A stretch of DNA of 64,000 nt from Arcuatula senhousia (Eukaryota > Mollusca > Bivalvia > Mytilida > Mytilidae), in contig OZ020303.1 of NCBI GenBank assembly GCA_963971305.1, positions 20,209,184-20,273,183 of the forward strand, written 5' to 3'. Below are positions 1 to 11,309 of the stretch, in pieces. Position 1 is the first letter of the stretch; the number at the start of each line of letters is the position of its first letter. Both the position numbers and the translations under genes were made by a program. The notes under the pieces are model-generated. The model saw nothing but the letters and a program-made list of their open reading frames with translations, searched no databases and was not told the DNA's origin.

Positions 1-175
1 CAATGGAAGAGGGAGGTTTGGCGCCATAAAACCTGGTTTAACCCACCATTTCGTTTGAAATGCCTGTACCAAGTCAGGACCATTGCGATCCACCAATTCT
101 CCGGTGTGACTGATTCGTTTTTGTCATTTTCTCTGGACTATGAGATTGATCATTCAAGTTCGGTAGCTTTGTTAT
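1..175 (+). repeat. Dispersed repeat DR1, copy 1
   Basis: This segment recurs at 16,745-16,910 in the same orientation and at about 50,205-50,394 as the reverse complement. The shared core contains AAACCTGGTTTAACC, AATGCCTG.ACCAAGTCAGG and TCTCTGGACTATGAGATTG. Identity between copies looks high, with only scattered substitutions. No coding sequence is recognised. The repeat class is unknown. The left edge may lie outside the window. Confidence 0.8.
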
Positions 176-744
176 TACCTTTATTATACATATGACACGA
201 GCATAAGCGAGGCATTTTAGAAATTATAAGTATGGGTTATTTTATGAAAATGTCATAATATAGCACTTGCACTGTATGCCTGAATGGAAATAGGTAAAAA
301 TGAACTATATTGCTTCAATGCACCAATATTCATCAATAAAGATATTAAACTTTATGTCTTACTATATTTTGATTACTTGTCATCAGAAGGACAGATGAAG
401 ACATTTTCAAACTTAATTTTTATGGACTTAAGTATATACATGTACATGCAATAATGATATGCAACATCAATTAATAATTTCATAATATACGTCATGATTG
501 AATATGTGCATTTCTATATTTTGAAAACATTTTAGAAACAGTATATAATATGGCTACTTGCATATCATACCCCATTTCTCCCTCGACCAATATAAATCCC
601 TCGAGCTAAAGCTCTCGGCCGGAAGATATGAGATTTGATATGAAAACAGCCATATGATATTTTATATCTATCAGAAACACTGCTCCATTATACCAGCATG
701 ATATAAATGCTTCAAAACAATGAAATAATCGTTGAGTATTTATG
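176..744. other. AT-rich stretch, no gene seen
   Basis: This stretch is AT-rich with many short poly-A and poly-T runs. I see no ORF of note, no splice-bounded exon and no copy of the dispersed families found elsewhere in the window. Confidence 0.5.
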
Positions 745-1070
745 TTTCTTCACCCGTTCGGGTTCTTGGTGGCGAAAAGGCCCGAAGCAGCACAAAAGCT
801 TGTCCGTAAAAGTCCGCTAAAGAGGGGTCAGAAACCTGGCATCGAGGTTGCTTTGCCCACAGAACCAGTAGGATTCCCATGCAAAAGGATATAAAATTAT
901 CCGTTCCTACACATTATATTTCTCCAGTGGCAGTCAAAACTCCCCTCCCCGATTGACCTTATGTCCCCATTCCTACAACTTTATTTTCATCTAATGTTAA
1001 TTGTATCACCACTTTCATATTCATCTCCCTGATATAGCCGAAATCAGGCTGCTTGGTATTGTTCGTAAGT
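745..1070 (+). repeat. SINE-A family copy with internal deletion
   Basis: The 5' end (ACCCGTTCGGGTTC) and 3' end (GATATAGCCGAAATCAGGCTGCTTGG) match the fuller copy at 12,893-13,412. About 150 bases of the middle are missing: the sequence passes from GCTTTGCCCACAGAACC straight to GTAGGATTCCCATGCA. I use the label SINE-A for this roughly 500-bp family, which ends in an (AACT)n-type tail in the best copy. Assigning it to SINEs is an inference from its size, tail and copy number. Confidence 0.75.
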
Positions 1071-1655
1071 TGAATTTATATTGTTTGAGTACTGGAATGA
1101 TTATATGCTTAAAGTATTACTTTCAAGCTTATCAACAGTAATTATTATCATTTAGATTTTTTGGGGAGTGGTTGATCTTACCACTTTTGAGACGATGTTC
1201 TTGAGATGCGTGGAACTAATATGTACTGTAAAATTTTATTGTTGAACTTTTTCTGTTACAATTTATGGTATGGAATAAATGCAATGAATATTATAAAGAC
1301 TTAGTTGCTTCAAGGTTTATAGACTATTTAGTACTCTATTTGACAACCAGCAGTAAATTGATAACTTCCCAGGGATATCTAAGTAAATAAACAATAAAAC
1401 CAAATAACTTAGGGACATATAAAATATAAACTACAAAGTTATTTTATGTTTGAGTTGAAGAAGTAATGATAAAACTATATGGGTATTCGAATTTCAAAAT
1501 CTTCTTAATGAAGACAATAGTAAGAGACATAGTACGGAAACACAAAAAAAACGAAATAAGGCTTCCGTCGGAAACGCAATCATAATAACAGAAGTGTAAC
1601 AGGTTTCTCATTGCACGCCCGTTACACAGTAGCAGTGATGGTTACTTATGGAGTT
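1071..1655. other. AT-rich stretch, no gene seen
   Basis: This is low-complexity AT-rich DNA. No coding potential and no match to the other repeat families in the window was seen. Confidence 0.45.
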
Positions 1656-1659
1656 TAAA

Positions 1660-1985
1660 TATTGTTCCTATTTCTCGGCCCAGTATATAGAGAACAAACT
1701 AGCAGCAGAACATAGTTTGTCACAAGAGGCGACTAAGGGCTTTAAGATTTTGACGATGGACCCACGGAGCGATGGAGTTGTCTACCTTAAGTGGATTGAT
1801 AGGGCGACCTTCATGTGCAATTGACGATTCATTATTCGGAAAGCCTGATACGTGTGTATGTGCCATTGTTTATTGTCCTGTCGGCGATGTTTCTGCCATT
1901 TCCCTTTTCTAGAAAATTTTCTATCCATTTGTTTCTTTCTTATCATCTTCATTTCATGTTTCATCGCCCTGATATAACATAAACA
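1660..1985 (+). repeat. SINE-B family copy, diverged
   Basis: This is a degraded copy of the family seen at 36,785-37,145: CAGCAGAACATAGTTTGTC, then AAGAGGCGACTAAGG, then a 3' part with CATTTCATGTTTCATCGCC. The middle has lost the TGCACGTAAAAGATCCC block. SINE-B shares its 5' half organisation with SINE-A but has a different 3' half. Confidence 0.6.
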
Positions 1986-2029
1986 AGAAATTCTAGGGCG
2001 TTAACTTACAAAAGCAAAGAGGGTTCATA

Positions 2030-2740
2030 CGAGATTTCAGATTCGAAATTCGAGATTCGTGAATCAAAATTCGAAACTCAGAATTCGAGACTCGAATTTT
2101 TTCAAATTAAATAGACTAATATCAAAACAGATTGTTTATGACATAATCACCTATCAATCAGAATAGTAAATATAAATGTTGCGTCTAGTTTCCACAAGTC
2201 ATTTAGTTCGTGAATTTTGTTAATTTTCGCAGTTACTCAAACGGGTTAGATATTAATTGTGTCTAATGTAATTAAGTACGTCTCCCGAATCCACGCGGTG
2301 GGAGAAGGTATCGTGTCCGGTTCAACTGTAACTGGAGCAGCTATAACTCTTGTGGTGATGAACTGGGTGGCTCGTGGAAAACAGCGAGTCTTAAAGTTAT
2401 CAGTAGCTGCATAGGCATCTATCCTTTAGTCACCACTATAAACTTCCTATTTATTGGTATGATTGATGCGTTTCTGGACGGTGCTTGCACGGACAAAAAA
2501 AAAATATTATAATATAACTGGTGAACTTTCATTTGAGGAAACTTATATAAAAACAAATTATTTAGTTAATCAAAAAACCACGAATAACTTCAGGACTTAT
2601 ATGGTGACCAATCTGATTTGGTTATTAGAAGATTGAATTTCTAACTTCGAATCTTGAATTTCGAACCTTGAATTTCGAATCTCGAATCTAGTATCTAAAA
2701 TCTCAGATTTCGAATCACGAATTCCGAATTGCATTTTTAA
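2030..2740. repeat. Fold-back-like pair of GATTCGAAATTC arrays
   Basis: The left array (2,030-2,098) and right array (2,625-2,735) consist of roughly 10-base variants of GATTCGAAATTC, a motif that is partly its own reverse complement. The two arrays can pair with each other. They enclose about 520 bases of non-repetitive sequence with no recognised ORF. No target-site duplication could be defined, so calling this a mobile fold-back element is an inference from its resemblance to the better-bounded elements at 33.5, 46.2 and 58.1 kb. Confidence 0.5.
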
Positions 2741-3622
2741 AGAACTATTTTTATTGGTACATAATTATGAAACAAGCAATATGATTGGTCATAAGTAAAC
2801 TGAATTTCGATGCTCGTGTCTCCAATGAGTCTCTGGACTTTCGTGTAAACCACCAACTCTCTTACTCGCATTCAGTTATTTCTCCGTCAGCAGTGTTTTT
2901 ATACGAATACCTATTATTCTAAAAGTGTTCACTTTCATTTTGAAAAACAATCGTCTATTTACGACCTTTTTTAGTTGTTGATTGATTTTGCTTTGCCTGT
3001 TTGGACATTGGTACTCCTGTACATCTAAGCAGGCAACAGCTCTTCTTTATATGCTTTAGTTTTTTTATTCCAAAACATGAAAAAAAACATTATTTTTCCA
3101 TCTTAAAACTTCAATCGAATGAATACATTTTTAGAACTAAATAAGCGGAAGGAAGCAATAGCTTTTCTCTTTCAAAATTTTTTTTTCATCCTTTGAGGGG
3201 TCATTTGACAACTTTAAGCTAATGGAGACTTTTTGATTGCGAAGAATGAGGGTTGCATCAGATTTACACTTTCTTTCATACTATCCGACTTTTAAGGCTA
3301 TATTGTATTCAGGCTCCCCTGATTTATTTTATTAACAACGGTCGAGTTAGTTGTTCGGCAGTCGCCAATTTTGCAATCTTGATAGAGGATATCCTATCGA
3401 TGAAGTATTAAGAGCAATCCTAAGTACTAGTGGTTTCAGAGGGGAACATTTTGTAAGAAAGGCTCAAGACGACGCTTGACGTCAAGTAATGGCAATAGCA
3501 TTCTAGAGAGCTAATCATAGTGACACTTTATCGTAGTTAAACTCAAAAGATTTGTTTTAAAATTTAAAATCCCCGTCATTTTCTGAGTATCATTCTTTGA
3601 AAAAAACTTCCTTTCACTTTTT
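2741..3622. other. AT-rich stretch, no gene seen
   Basis: No supported gene or repeat was found here. The sequence is AT-rich with homopolymer runs. Confidence 0.45.
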
Positions 3623-3624
3623 AG

Positions 3625-5255
3625 CTCAACTGGACCAAAGGTCCATGTGAGCTATTGCCATCCCTTGGCGTCCGTCGTCGTCGTCGTCGTCGTCTGTTAA
3701 CAATTTTTCAAAAATCTTCTCCTCTGAAACTACTGAACAGAATTCAATGAAACTTGGTATGATTGATCCTTAGGGTGTCCTGCACTAAAGTTGTGTTTCG
3801 ATTTTTGATTCATCAAAAGACATGGCCGCCGTTACTAAAAATAGACCAGGGGGGTCAGACCACTGTTTTTGGCTTGTTATTCAAAAAGTATTAGAGATAG
3901 ATGAAAGCTGATGCCACCCTACTGCTTCAGGATCAAAAATTTTACAAAAGTCTCCATTTGGTCGAAATTGTCAGATGACCCTTATAGGGGTTACGGTCCC
4001 TTAAAGGTGAAAAATAGCACTTTTTCATGTTTTTGGCTTTTAGAATGAAAATTATTGCAGATAGAGAAAAGCTGTTGCTTGCTTAAATGTTCAGCTCATT
4101 TAGCTCTACAAAAGTCTCCATAGGGTCCAAGTTGTCAGATGACCCCTTATAGGGGTTACAGCCCCTTAAAGGCAAAAAATAGTGTTTTTGGCCTATAGAA
4201 TGAAAACTATTGCAGATAGAGAAAAGCTGTTGCTTGCTTTAATGTTCAGCTCATTAAGCTCTACAAAAGTGTTCATAGGGTCGAAGTTGTCAGATGACCC
4301 CTTATAGGGGTTCCAGCCCCTTAACGGCGAAAAATAGTGTTTTTGGCCTATAAAATGAAAACTATTGCAGATAGAGAAAAGCTGTTGCTTGCTTAAATGT
4401 TCAGCTCATTTAGCTCTACAAAAGTCTCCATAGGGTCCAAGTTGTCAGATGACCCCTTATAGGGGTTACAGCCCTTTAAAGGCAAAAATAGTGTTTTTGG
4501 CCTATAGAATGAAAACTATTGCAGAGAGAGAAAAGCTGTTGCTTGCTTAAATGTTCAGCTCATTTAGCTGTACAAAAGTCTCCATAGGGTCCAAGTTGTT
4601 AGATGACCTCTTATAGGGATTACAGCCCCCTAACGGCGAAAAATAGTGTTTTTGGCCCATAAAATGAAAACTATTGCAGATAGAGAAAAGCTGTTGCTTG
4701 CTTAAATGTTCAGCTCATTTAGCTCTACAAAAGTCTCCATAGGGTCCAAGTTGTCAGATGACCCCTTATAGGGGTTTCAGCCCCTTAAGGCAACAAAAAG
4801 TGTTTTTGGCCTATAGAATGAAAACTATGGCAGAGAGAGAGAGAAAAGCTGTTGCTTGCTTAAATGTTCAGCTCATTTAGCTCTACAAAAGTCTCCATAA
4901 GGTCCAAGTTGTCAGATGACCCCTTATAGGGGTTACAGCCCCTTAAAGGCAAAAAAAAAGTGTTTTTGGCTTATAGAATGAAAATTATTGCAGATAGAGA
5001 AAAGCTGTTGCTTGCTTAAATGTTCAGCTCATTGAGCTCTCCAAAAGTCTCCATAGGGTCCAAGTTGTCAGATGACCCCTTATAGGGGTTACAGCCCCTT
5101 AAAGGCAAAAAATGTGTTTTTGGCCTTTAGAATGAAATTTATTGCAGATAGAGAAAAGCTGTTGCTTGCTTAAATGTTCAGCTTATTCAGCTCTACAAAG
5201 TTCTTCATAGGGTTGACATCAAGACCAGGTGAGCGATTCAGGCTCCTGGGAGCCT
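3625..5255 (+). repeat. (GTC)n-headed interspersed element with 156-bp tandem array
   Basis: The element opens with AGCTCAACTGGACCAAAGG, a short inverted pair around TGGACC, followed by CTTGGCGTCC and a (GTC)n run. It closes with GAGCGATTCAGGCTCCTGGG. The same head and tail bound the copy at 11,310-12,770. Between about 4,010 and 5,190 it holds roughly eight tandem units of about 156 bases, each carrying GCTGTTGCTTGCTTAAATG, CAAGTTGTCAGATGACCCC and a GTGTTTTTGGCC segment. Units differ by a few substitutions and small indels. It has no coding capacity. I recognise the head as a type common in bivalve genomes but cannot name the family. Confidence 0.75.
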
Positions 5256-5464
5256 CTTGTTATATCACCCTGCCACATGAGAAATTAAAATTTGATCCGA
5301 AAAAAAATTCTAAAGGCCTTTTTAGTTCAAGGAACCTGTGTTCCTCTTCTTGTCGGCTTGTTTTTATACTCTTACTCGACTGATTTTCCTCAGGAACTCG
5401 TAAAACCGTGAGGACGAAAGCAGAAAGGTCCTTAAATCTTATTTTCAGATATATTAATAGAAGC

Positions 5465-5731
5465 AGCGATACCATTGGGGCATCCGAGTGCCAAAGTCCG
5501 AAAGGGCAGAGACAAAACCAGTTAACACAAACAAGGACAGGACAAAAAACAGACTTGAGAGTTTATTTCGAGATGAAGATCTAAAGATGAAGCAGACTTC
5601 CTTGAACCGGTTATGTCTCTTATCTCAAGTTCCTGAGGATATACGAGATGTAGAAGGTCACCAAATCGAAAATTGTTCAGTGAAAGAACATAAACAATAT
5701 AACAGAAAGTGAGTTTAAAAGAGAGAGTCAA
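5465..5731 (-). pseudogene. Penelope-like RT fragment, deleted, copy A
   Basis: Read on the minus strand, 5,731 to 5,560 encodes the part of the RT palm that follows the catalytic loop (SLNN, FGD, YPQELEI, SASSLDLHLEI). It then jumps directly into the element's 3' tail, which is recognisable by CCAAAGTCCGAAAGGGCAG. The expected catalytic YIDD tetrad reads YIVY here, so both aspartates are gone. This is an internally deleted, dead copy. It was duplicated together with its neighbours at 6,886-7,152. Confidence 0.75.
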
Positions 5732-6885
5732 TCTACGATCTGTTTGTGTAGAACAGATTGTAAGGAGTCCGCTTCATATGAAATAAGGAACAAATCAGCA
5801 AGCAAAATGTGCTTGCTTAAATGTTCAGCTCATTTAGCTCTACAAAAGTCTCTATAGGGTCCAAGTTGTCAGATGACCCCTTATAGGGGTTACAGCCCTT
5901 TAAAGGCAAAAATAGTGTTTTTGGCCTATCGAATGAAAACTAGCAGAGAGAGAAAAGTTGTTGCTTGCTTAAATGTTCAGCTCATTTAGCTCTACAAAAG
6001 TCTCCATAGGGTCCAAGTTGTTAGATGACCTCTTATAGGGATTACAGCCCCCTAACGGCGAAAAATAGTGTTTTGGCCCATAAAATGAAAACTATTGCAG
6101 ATAGAGAAAAGCTGTTGCTTGCTTAAATGTTCAGCTCATTTAGCTCTACAAAAGTCTCCATAGGGTCCAAGTTGTCAGATGACCCCTTATAGGGGTTTCA
6201 GCCCCTTAAGGCAACAAAAAGTGTTTTTGGCCTATAGAATGAAAACTATGGCAGAGAGAGAGAGAAAAGCTGTTGCTTGCTTAAATGTTCAGCTCATTTA
6301 GCTCTACAAAAGTCTCCATAGGGTCCAAGTTGTCAGATGACCCCTTATAGGGGTTACAGCCCCTTAAAGGCAAAAAAAAAGTGTTTTTGGCTTATAGAAT
6401 GAAAATTATTGCAGATAGAGAAAAGCTGTTGCTTGCTTAAATGTTCAGCTCATTTAGCTCTACAAAAGTCTCCATAGGGTCCAAGTTGTCAGATGACCCC
6501 TTATAGGGGTTACAGCCCCTTAAAGGCAAAAAAAGTGTTTTTGGCCTATAGAATGAAATTTATTGCAGATAGAGAAAAGCTGTTGCTTGCTTAAATGTTC
6601 AGCTTATTCGGCTCTACAAAGTTCTTCATAGGGTTGACATCAAGACCAGGTGAGCGATTCAGGCTCCTGGGAGCCTCTTGTTATATCACCCTGCCACATG
6701 AGAAATTAAAATTTGATCCGAAAAAAAATTCTAAAGGCCTTTTTATTTCAAGGAACCTGTGTTCCTCTTCTTGTCGGCTTGTTTTTATACTCTTACTCGA
6801 CTGATTTTCCTCAGGAACTCGTAAAACCGTGAGGACGAAAGCAGAAAGGTCCTTAAATCTTATTTTCAGATATATTAATAGAAGC

Positions 6886-7152
6886 AGCGGTACCATTGGG
6901 GCATCCGAGTGCCAAAGTCCGAAAGGGCAGAGACAAAACCAGTTAACACAAACAAGGACAGGACAAAAAACAGACTTGAGAGTTTATTTCGAGATGAAGA
7001 TCTAAAGATGAAGCAGACTTCCTTGAACCGGTTATGTCTCTTATCTCAAGTTCCTGAGGATATACGAGATGTAGAAGGTCACCAAATCGAGAATTGTTCA
7101 GTGAAAGAACATAAACAATATAACAGAAAGTGAGCTTAAAAGAGAGAGTCAA
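6886..7152 (-). pseudogene. Penelope-like RT fragment, deleted, copy B
   Basis: This is the tandem-duplication partner of 5,465-5,731, with the same deletion and the same YIVY substitution at the catalytic position. A few substitutions separate the two copies, for example NNFRFGD versus NNSRFGD. The shared lesion shows that the RT was already dead before the duplication. Confidence 0.75.
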
Positions 7153-7209
7153 TCTACGATCTGTTTGTGTAGAACAGATTGTAAGGAGTCCGCTTCATAT
7201 GAAAGAAGG

Positions 7210-7680
7210 AACAAATCAGCAAGCAAAGATGCTCAATTAGTGCCCATTGGAATCCCTAATGTTTGCTGAAAAACACGTCCAGCAAATTGAACAAATATGT
7301 TGTCGATAAGAAAATTGAGCATGTCGATTATTTGGTCTTCTGTATGTTTGTTCTTTTTTTTTAGACTCATTGATGACAAAGTAAGTCTTAGTGTAATCGA
7401 CTACCAGATTTTTGTATCTGCGTTTTCCCTTCTTTTTAAAAAAAATGCGTGTAATCAGTTGTTCCAATCGTGATTTCAGTTGTTCATGTGAAATAGAAGT
7501 GTAAAATGTGGAGAAATCGAAAGTTTTGATGTTGTTACAAGAGAAAACTGATCTAGAGTTAAGAATCTCAACCAGTTCTTTTAAATTCTTCAGGATTCAC
7601 ATTTGATTGACACCATTTCTAGAATAACAACAATCATAATATTTCAGGAGACGTGATTTTATTGCCGTAAGGATTGAGGT
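7210..7680 (-). pseudogene. Penelope-like RT fragment, middle of domain
   Basis: Minus-strand translations in shifting frames resemble the middle of the RT in the copies at 50.6-51.3 and 62.3-63.9 kb: a YFVINESKKK-like stretch, then the region before the GIPMGT motif. The same nucleotides, such as GATTGACACCATTTCTAGAATAACAAC, recur at 63,380-63,410. Frameshifts and stops prevent any continuous product. The fragment abuts a second, differently truncated copy near 7,680. Confidence 0.65.
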
Positions 7681-8975
7681 CAATTTCCAATTCAGTGTGT
7701 CAAATCCGGTAAAGGAAGACAAAAACAAAACCCTATTACAAACCAACATCTGTACTCATCTGAGAGATGAAAATCCCATACTAGTATTTGTCTAAGAGCG
7801 CATGATGTCTACCGTAAAATTTCTTGAGTGACGACAGCAACCGAGTAGCAACATTACCTTGTGTATAACAATTTTTGTGTCAAACTTGACGCACTGCCGA
7901 AGAAATCGAGGTAATAACCACAAGTTCTGGAGTAGCGGATCAATTGTGATACGTGAATTCCATAAGCTGGAGCGGACGGAATGTTGCTACACCAGAGGAA
8001 AGTTGAAAATTTGAAAGTTGAAGTCATGAGTCATCACGTTTGTCATAGAGTTTTGTTGAAAGTTTTCATTAAGAGTCTATTTCGAGATGAAAATCTAAAG
8101 ATGAAGCAGACTTCCTTGAATCGGTTGTGCCTCTTATCTCAAATTCCTGAGGATATATGAGATGTAGAAGGTCACCAAATCGAGAATTGTTCAGTGAAAG
8201 GACATAATCAATATAACAGAAAGTGAGGTTAAAAGAGAGAGTCAATCTACGATCTTTTTGTGTAGAACAGATTGTAAGGAATCTGCTTCATATGAATGAA
8301 GAAACAAATCAGCAAGCAAAGGTGTTCAATTAGCGCCCATTGGAATCCCTTCTGTTTGCTGGAAAACACACCCACCAAACTGAACAAATATGTTGTCGAT
8401 AAGAAAATTGAGCATGTCGATTATTTGTTTGTTCTTTTTTTGGACTCATTGATGACAAAGTAAGTCTTAGTGTAATCGACTACCAGATATTTGTACCTGC
8501 GTTTTCCATTCTTTTTGGGAAAAAACTGCGTGTAATCAGTTGTGCCAATTGTGATTTCAGTTGTTTATGTGGAGTAATCGAAAGTTCTGATGCTGTTTCA
8601 AGAGGAAACTGATTTATTTAGAGTTAAGAATCTCAATCAGTTCATTTGAATTCTTCAGGATCCACATTTGATTGTCACCATTTCTAGAATAACAACGATC
8701 ATGATATTTCATGAGGCCGGATTTTATTGCCGTAAGGATTGAAGTTAACAGAACTGAAAATTTAGTGGTACATTCTGATGACTCAGCAATGAAGCGCTGT
8801 TACTTTATATGGATTATTATGTAATTTAGGAATCCAAAACAGGGATCATCATTGTTGGCACCAACAGAAAGGCCGAAGGAAGAAATGACAAATTTGTGAT
8901 TGTCAATAATTTCCTCCTTAGACAGTGTTGTAGCTGTGTAGGTGGTACCAATCCCTAATTCAGCTGTCAAACAGT
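7680..8975 (-). pseudogene. Penelope-like RT pseudogene
   Basis: This runs collinear with 62,520-63,720. It contains the C-terminal RT region (CCATAAGCTGGAGCGGACGG and GGTAAAGGAAGAC on the plus strand), the palm segment near 8,080-8,200 and the N-terminal fingers region near 8,860-8,970 (CACCAACAGAAAGGC). Many indels and stops break it. Around 8,210-8,330 it shows the same internal jump seen at 5.7 and 7.1 kb, so these copies probably share a deleted ancestor. Confidence 0.7.
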
Positions 8976-9566
8976 TAATTTAGCCAAAACATCGCAAAGT
9001 CATTTTCCACGATGTTGAGGTCACCTATGATAATATGACCAGAGGGACTAGGATTGAATGGAGACTTTCCACAATAACAGTCTGGTGGTCTTGCTTTGAG
9101 GTCATTAATGTGGAAATCCCACAAAATAATTGATTTGAAGTTGGATTAAGTACATATATTATTTTTGAGCTGAAATTAAATTTGTAAAGTCTTCTGATAT
9201 TTTTTAACACCCCCTTATTTCCTGATTAATTTGTCATTAAAGACAGAAATGTTACTCATCCTCTATTTCTTTACATTTTTTACATATTCTGTTTTCCCTA
9301 GTATTTTTTTTTATACCTGCCTTTTTTTAATTTCTAAATTATGGTCGCTTATTTTTAATTTTGAAATTATTTATCTGATTTCAAAGTCATTATAGTTAGG
9401 ATAAAGTTCTTAACTTATTGATAATTTAATTTTAAAAATATGTTGGTAAATTCGTGTCTGACTATAAGGCTTGTAATTACCCTCGGGAACCTCTGCCGTT
9501 TCTCAATCTATTTTTTTACGTCATTTATTTCGGCAAAAATTCTACATTGTTTTTCTGAAACTTTAT
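8976..9566. other. AT-rich stretch, no gene seen
   Basis: The sequence contains T-rich tracts and short ORFs without any recognisable product. No other repeat copy is evident. Confidence 0.45.
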
Positions 9567-10465
9567 ATTGTAAGTTTCGTGAGAAACCCGGAAGGCGAAT
9601 AGGCCCGCAGCAGCGGTAAAAGTGCACAAAAAACGTTAAGAAACCTGACATCGAGGTCAGACCGCTTAGCGCATAAAGCGACTGTGATGTGTGCCTTAGG
9701 TGGTTGAATTGGACAGAATGCTCGGGTCGTCAGGCTATAATTAAGAAAACCTGACTGCAAACCATAGTGGACCAACGTGTGTGGATAGGACCACGCTTCA
9801 TGCACGTAAAAGATCCCTTTGTAGACCGCTAAGTAGTTCACCACATATGCTTATTTTTCCGCCCCTACCCACGTCTCCCCTTTTCTGGTCGCCTTCAAAA
9901 TTTACAGTTTATTTGTTTCCCATCCCACCCAAATTTTTTCTTTCAGTTTGTGTAGGTCGGACCGGGATTAAGCATTGTGTTTTCGATCTATAAGGGTTGC
10001 TTATGTTAAACTTGGTAAGGGTTGGCCATATCCCACATAGGTAATGCTCCAACTTGTATGCCCTCATATCAGGTAAGAGTCGCCACTGGTAAGGGTTCTT
10101 GGTTGTGTGAACAATTTTTGGGGAAGGGTTTCGTCACTTTCCTGGCGCAATGGCTAATAGTGCGTTGGCCTACCTTGCGAGTTGGATCGTTTTCTTTCTG
10201 GTTTTTGGTCGGACATTGGTCCTTTTTGCATGACCAACATGGGTCTGTGTTTTTGGTGATGTGTCCTGAGTAAGACTACACAATTCAATTTTTTGTTTCA
10301 ATTGTTTTTGTCCTGATTAAAACTGAAACATTGTTGACTGAACACATAACAAACAAACACACAAACAATCTTAGATTTTTTTAAAAATCCTTTTCATGTT
10401 CATTGCCTGTAAATAACCTATATAGCGTTGCACGGGCGTAAAACACCAACTCATTCACTCACCCC
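9567..10465 (+). repeat. SINE-B copy split by a 430-bp insertion
   Basis: The 5' part (9,567 to about 9,945) carries GGCGAATAGGCCCGCAGCAGC and TGCACGTAAAAGATCCC. The 3' part resumes near 10,385 with TTTTCATGTTCATTGCCTG, AACCTATATAGCGTTGCAC and the tail AAACACCAACTCATTCACTC. The roughly 430 bases between them are absent from other SINE-B copies and hold no recognisable gene. This copy supplies an unoccupied version of the site that carries the palindrome at 28,869-28,968. Confidence 0.7.
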
Positions 10466-10469
10466 ATTT

Positions 10470-11309
10470 AACATGACCGCCATAGGTAAAAGTAGAACAT
10501 AGGGGTAAATTACAGCTTTTTGCAAATAACTCAAAATGGGGAAGATATCGAAATTCTGATGATAGCAAAAGTATTCAGCATCTAGAGTGAGTGATTTGGT
10601 GTTTTACGCCCTTGCACCGCTATACGGGTTATTTTAAAGCGATGAACATGAAAACGGTGATAAAATGAACATGAAATGATAATGACGATGATAAATGAAA
10701 TATGGGGGTTGGAAACAATGGAACATTTGAAGAACAACAGAAAAATGGGATAATTTGATAGGGACAGCCTATGTGGTGATCTACTTGGCGGTCCATAAAG
10801 GGGTCTTTTACATGCACGAAGCGTTGCACTCCAGCACCTCAAGATCTACCTGCCCTGAAAATTTGGAGAACATCTAACCAGTCATATAGGAGTTGTTGCC
10901 CCTTTTCTTGATTTTTTTTTCAAATTTTGTTTATTTTTTGTACTTACTAAGCTCTATATCACAAACTATTAAAATATTTGAGAAATTGAAGTTATTAAGC
11001 AAGATCTACAAAATCTGTAATAGGGTCAAAGTTGTAGGACCCGTAATTTTATGAGTTATTTCCCTTAGAGCGCAGTACTATCTCATTTAATCCCTCCAAT
11101 AATTCTATGACTATAAAGAATTATAATCAAACTTCTACTTTAACATGGTAAGTATCGTTTAATTAAGTATTCTTTTGCTAAAAACTGATAAAACGATGAC
11201 AGAATTTTTAATTCTTAGGGATAAGAAAAGTGATCAACACTTCAAGATCTGCCTGCTCAGAAGTTGTGAAAAAGATTTAACAACCCTTGTAGGACTTATT
11301 GTCCTTTTT
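10470..11309 (+). repeat. Fragments of the (GTC)n-headed family around a SINE-B copy
   Basis: Segments at 10,470-10,590 and 10,840-11,300 match internal parts of the element at 11,310-12,770, for example GTAGAACATAGGGGTAAATT and TTTTTGCAAATAACTCAAAA. They are interrupted at 10,592-10,850 by a minus-strand SINE-B. No head or tail of this copy was found. Confidence 0.6.
10592..10850 (-). repeat. SINE-B family copy, minus strand
   Basis: The reverse complement contains the diagnostic CATGCACGAAGC-type block, GGACCGCCAAGTAG and the 3' CATTTCATGTTCATTTTATC segment ending near GTTGCACGG or its variant. It is inserted within a fragment of the (GTC)n-headed family. Confidence 0.7.

Larger units (their letters stand above)
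4390..7230. repeat. Tandem segmental duplication, 1,421-bp unit
   Basis: Sequence from about 4,390 to 5,812 is repeated at about 5,812 to 7,230 with a constant offset of 1,421 bases. Each unit holds the last five 156-bp repeats, the element tail and a Penelope-like fragment. The copies are nearly identical, with only scattered differences such as CTCATTGAGCTCTCC versus CTCATTTAGCTCTAC. The junction near 5,808 joins GCAAAATG to TGCTTGCTTAAATG, giving short GC-rich microhomology with the array repeat. The duplication looks young. Confidence 0.85.

Noticed and set aside
5174..5383. Paired sense and antisense ORFs repeated at 6,595-6,804
   Set aside because: They are conserved only because of the recent tandem duplication, and they cross the tail of a non-coding element.
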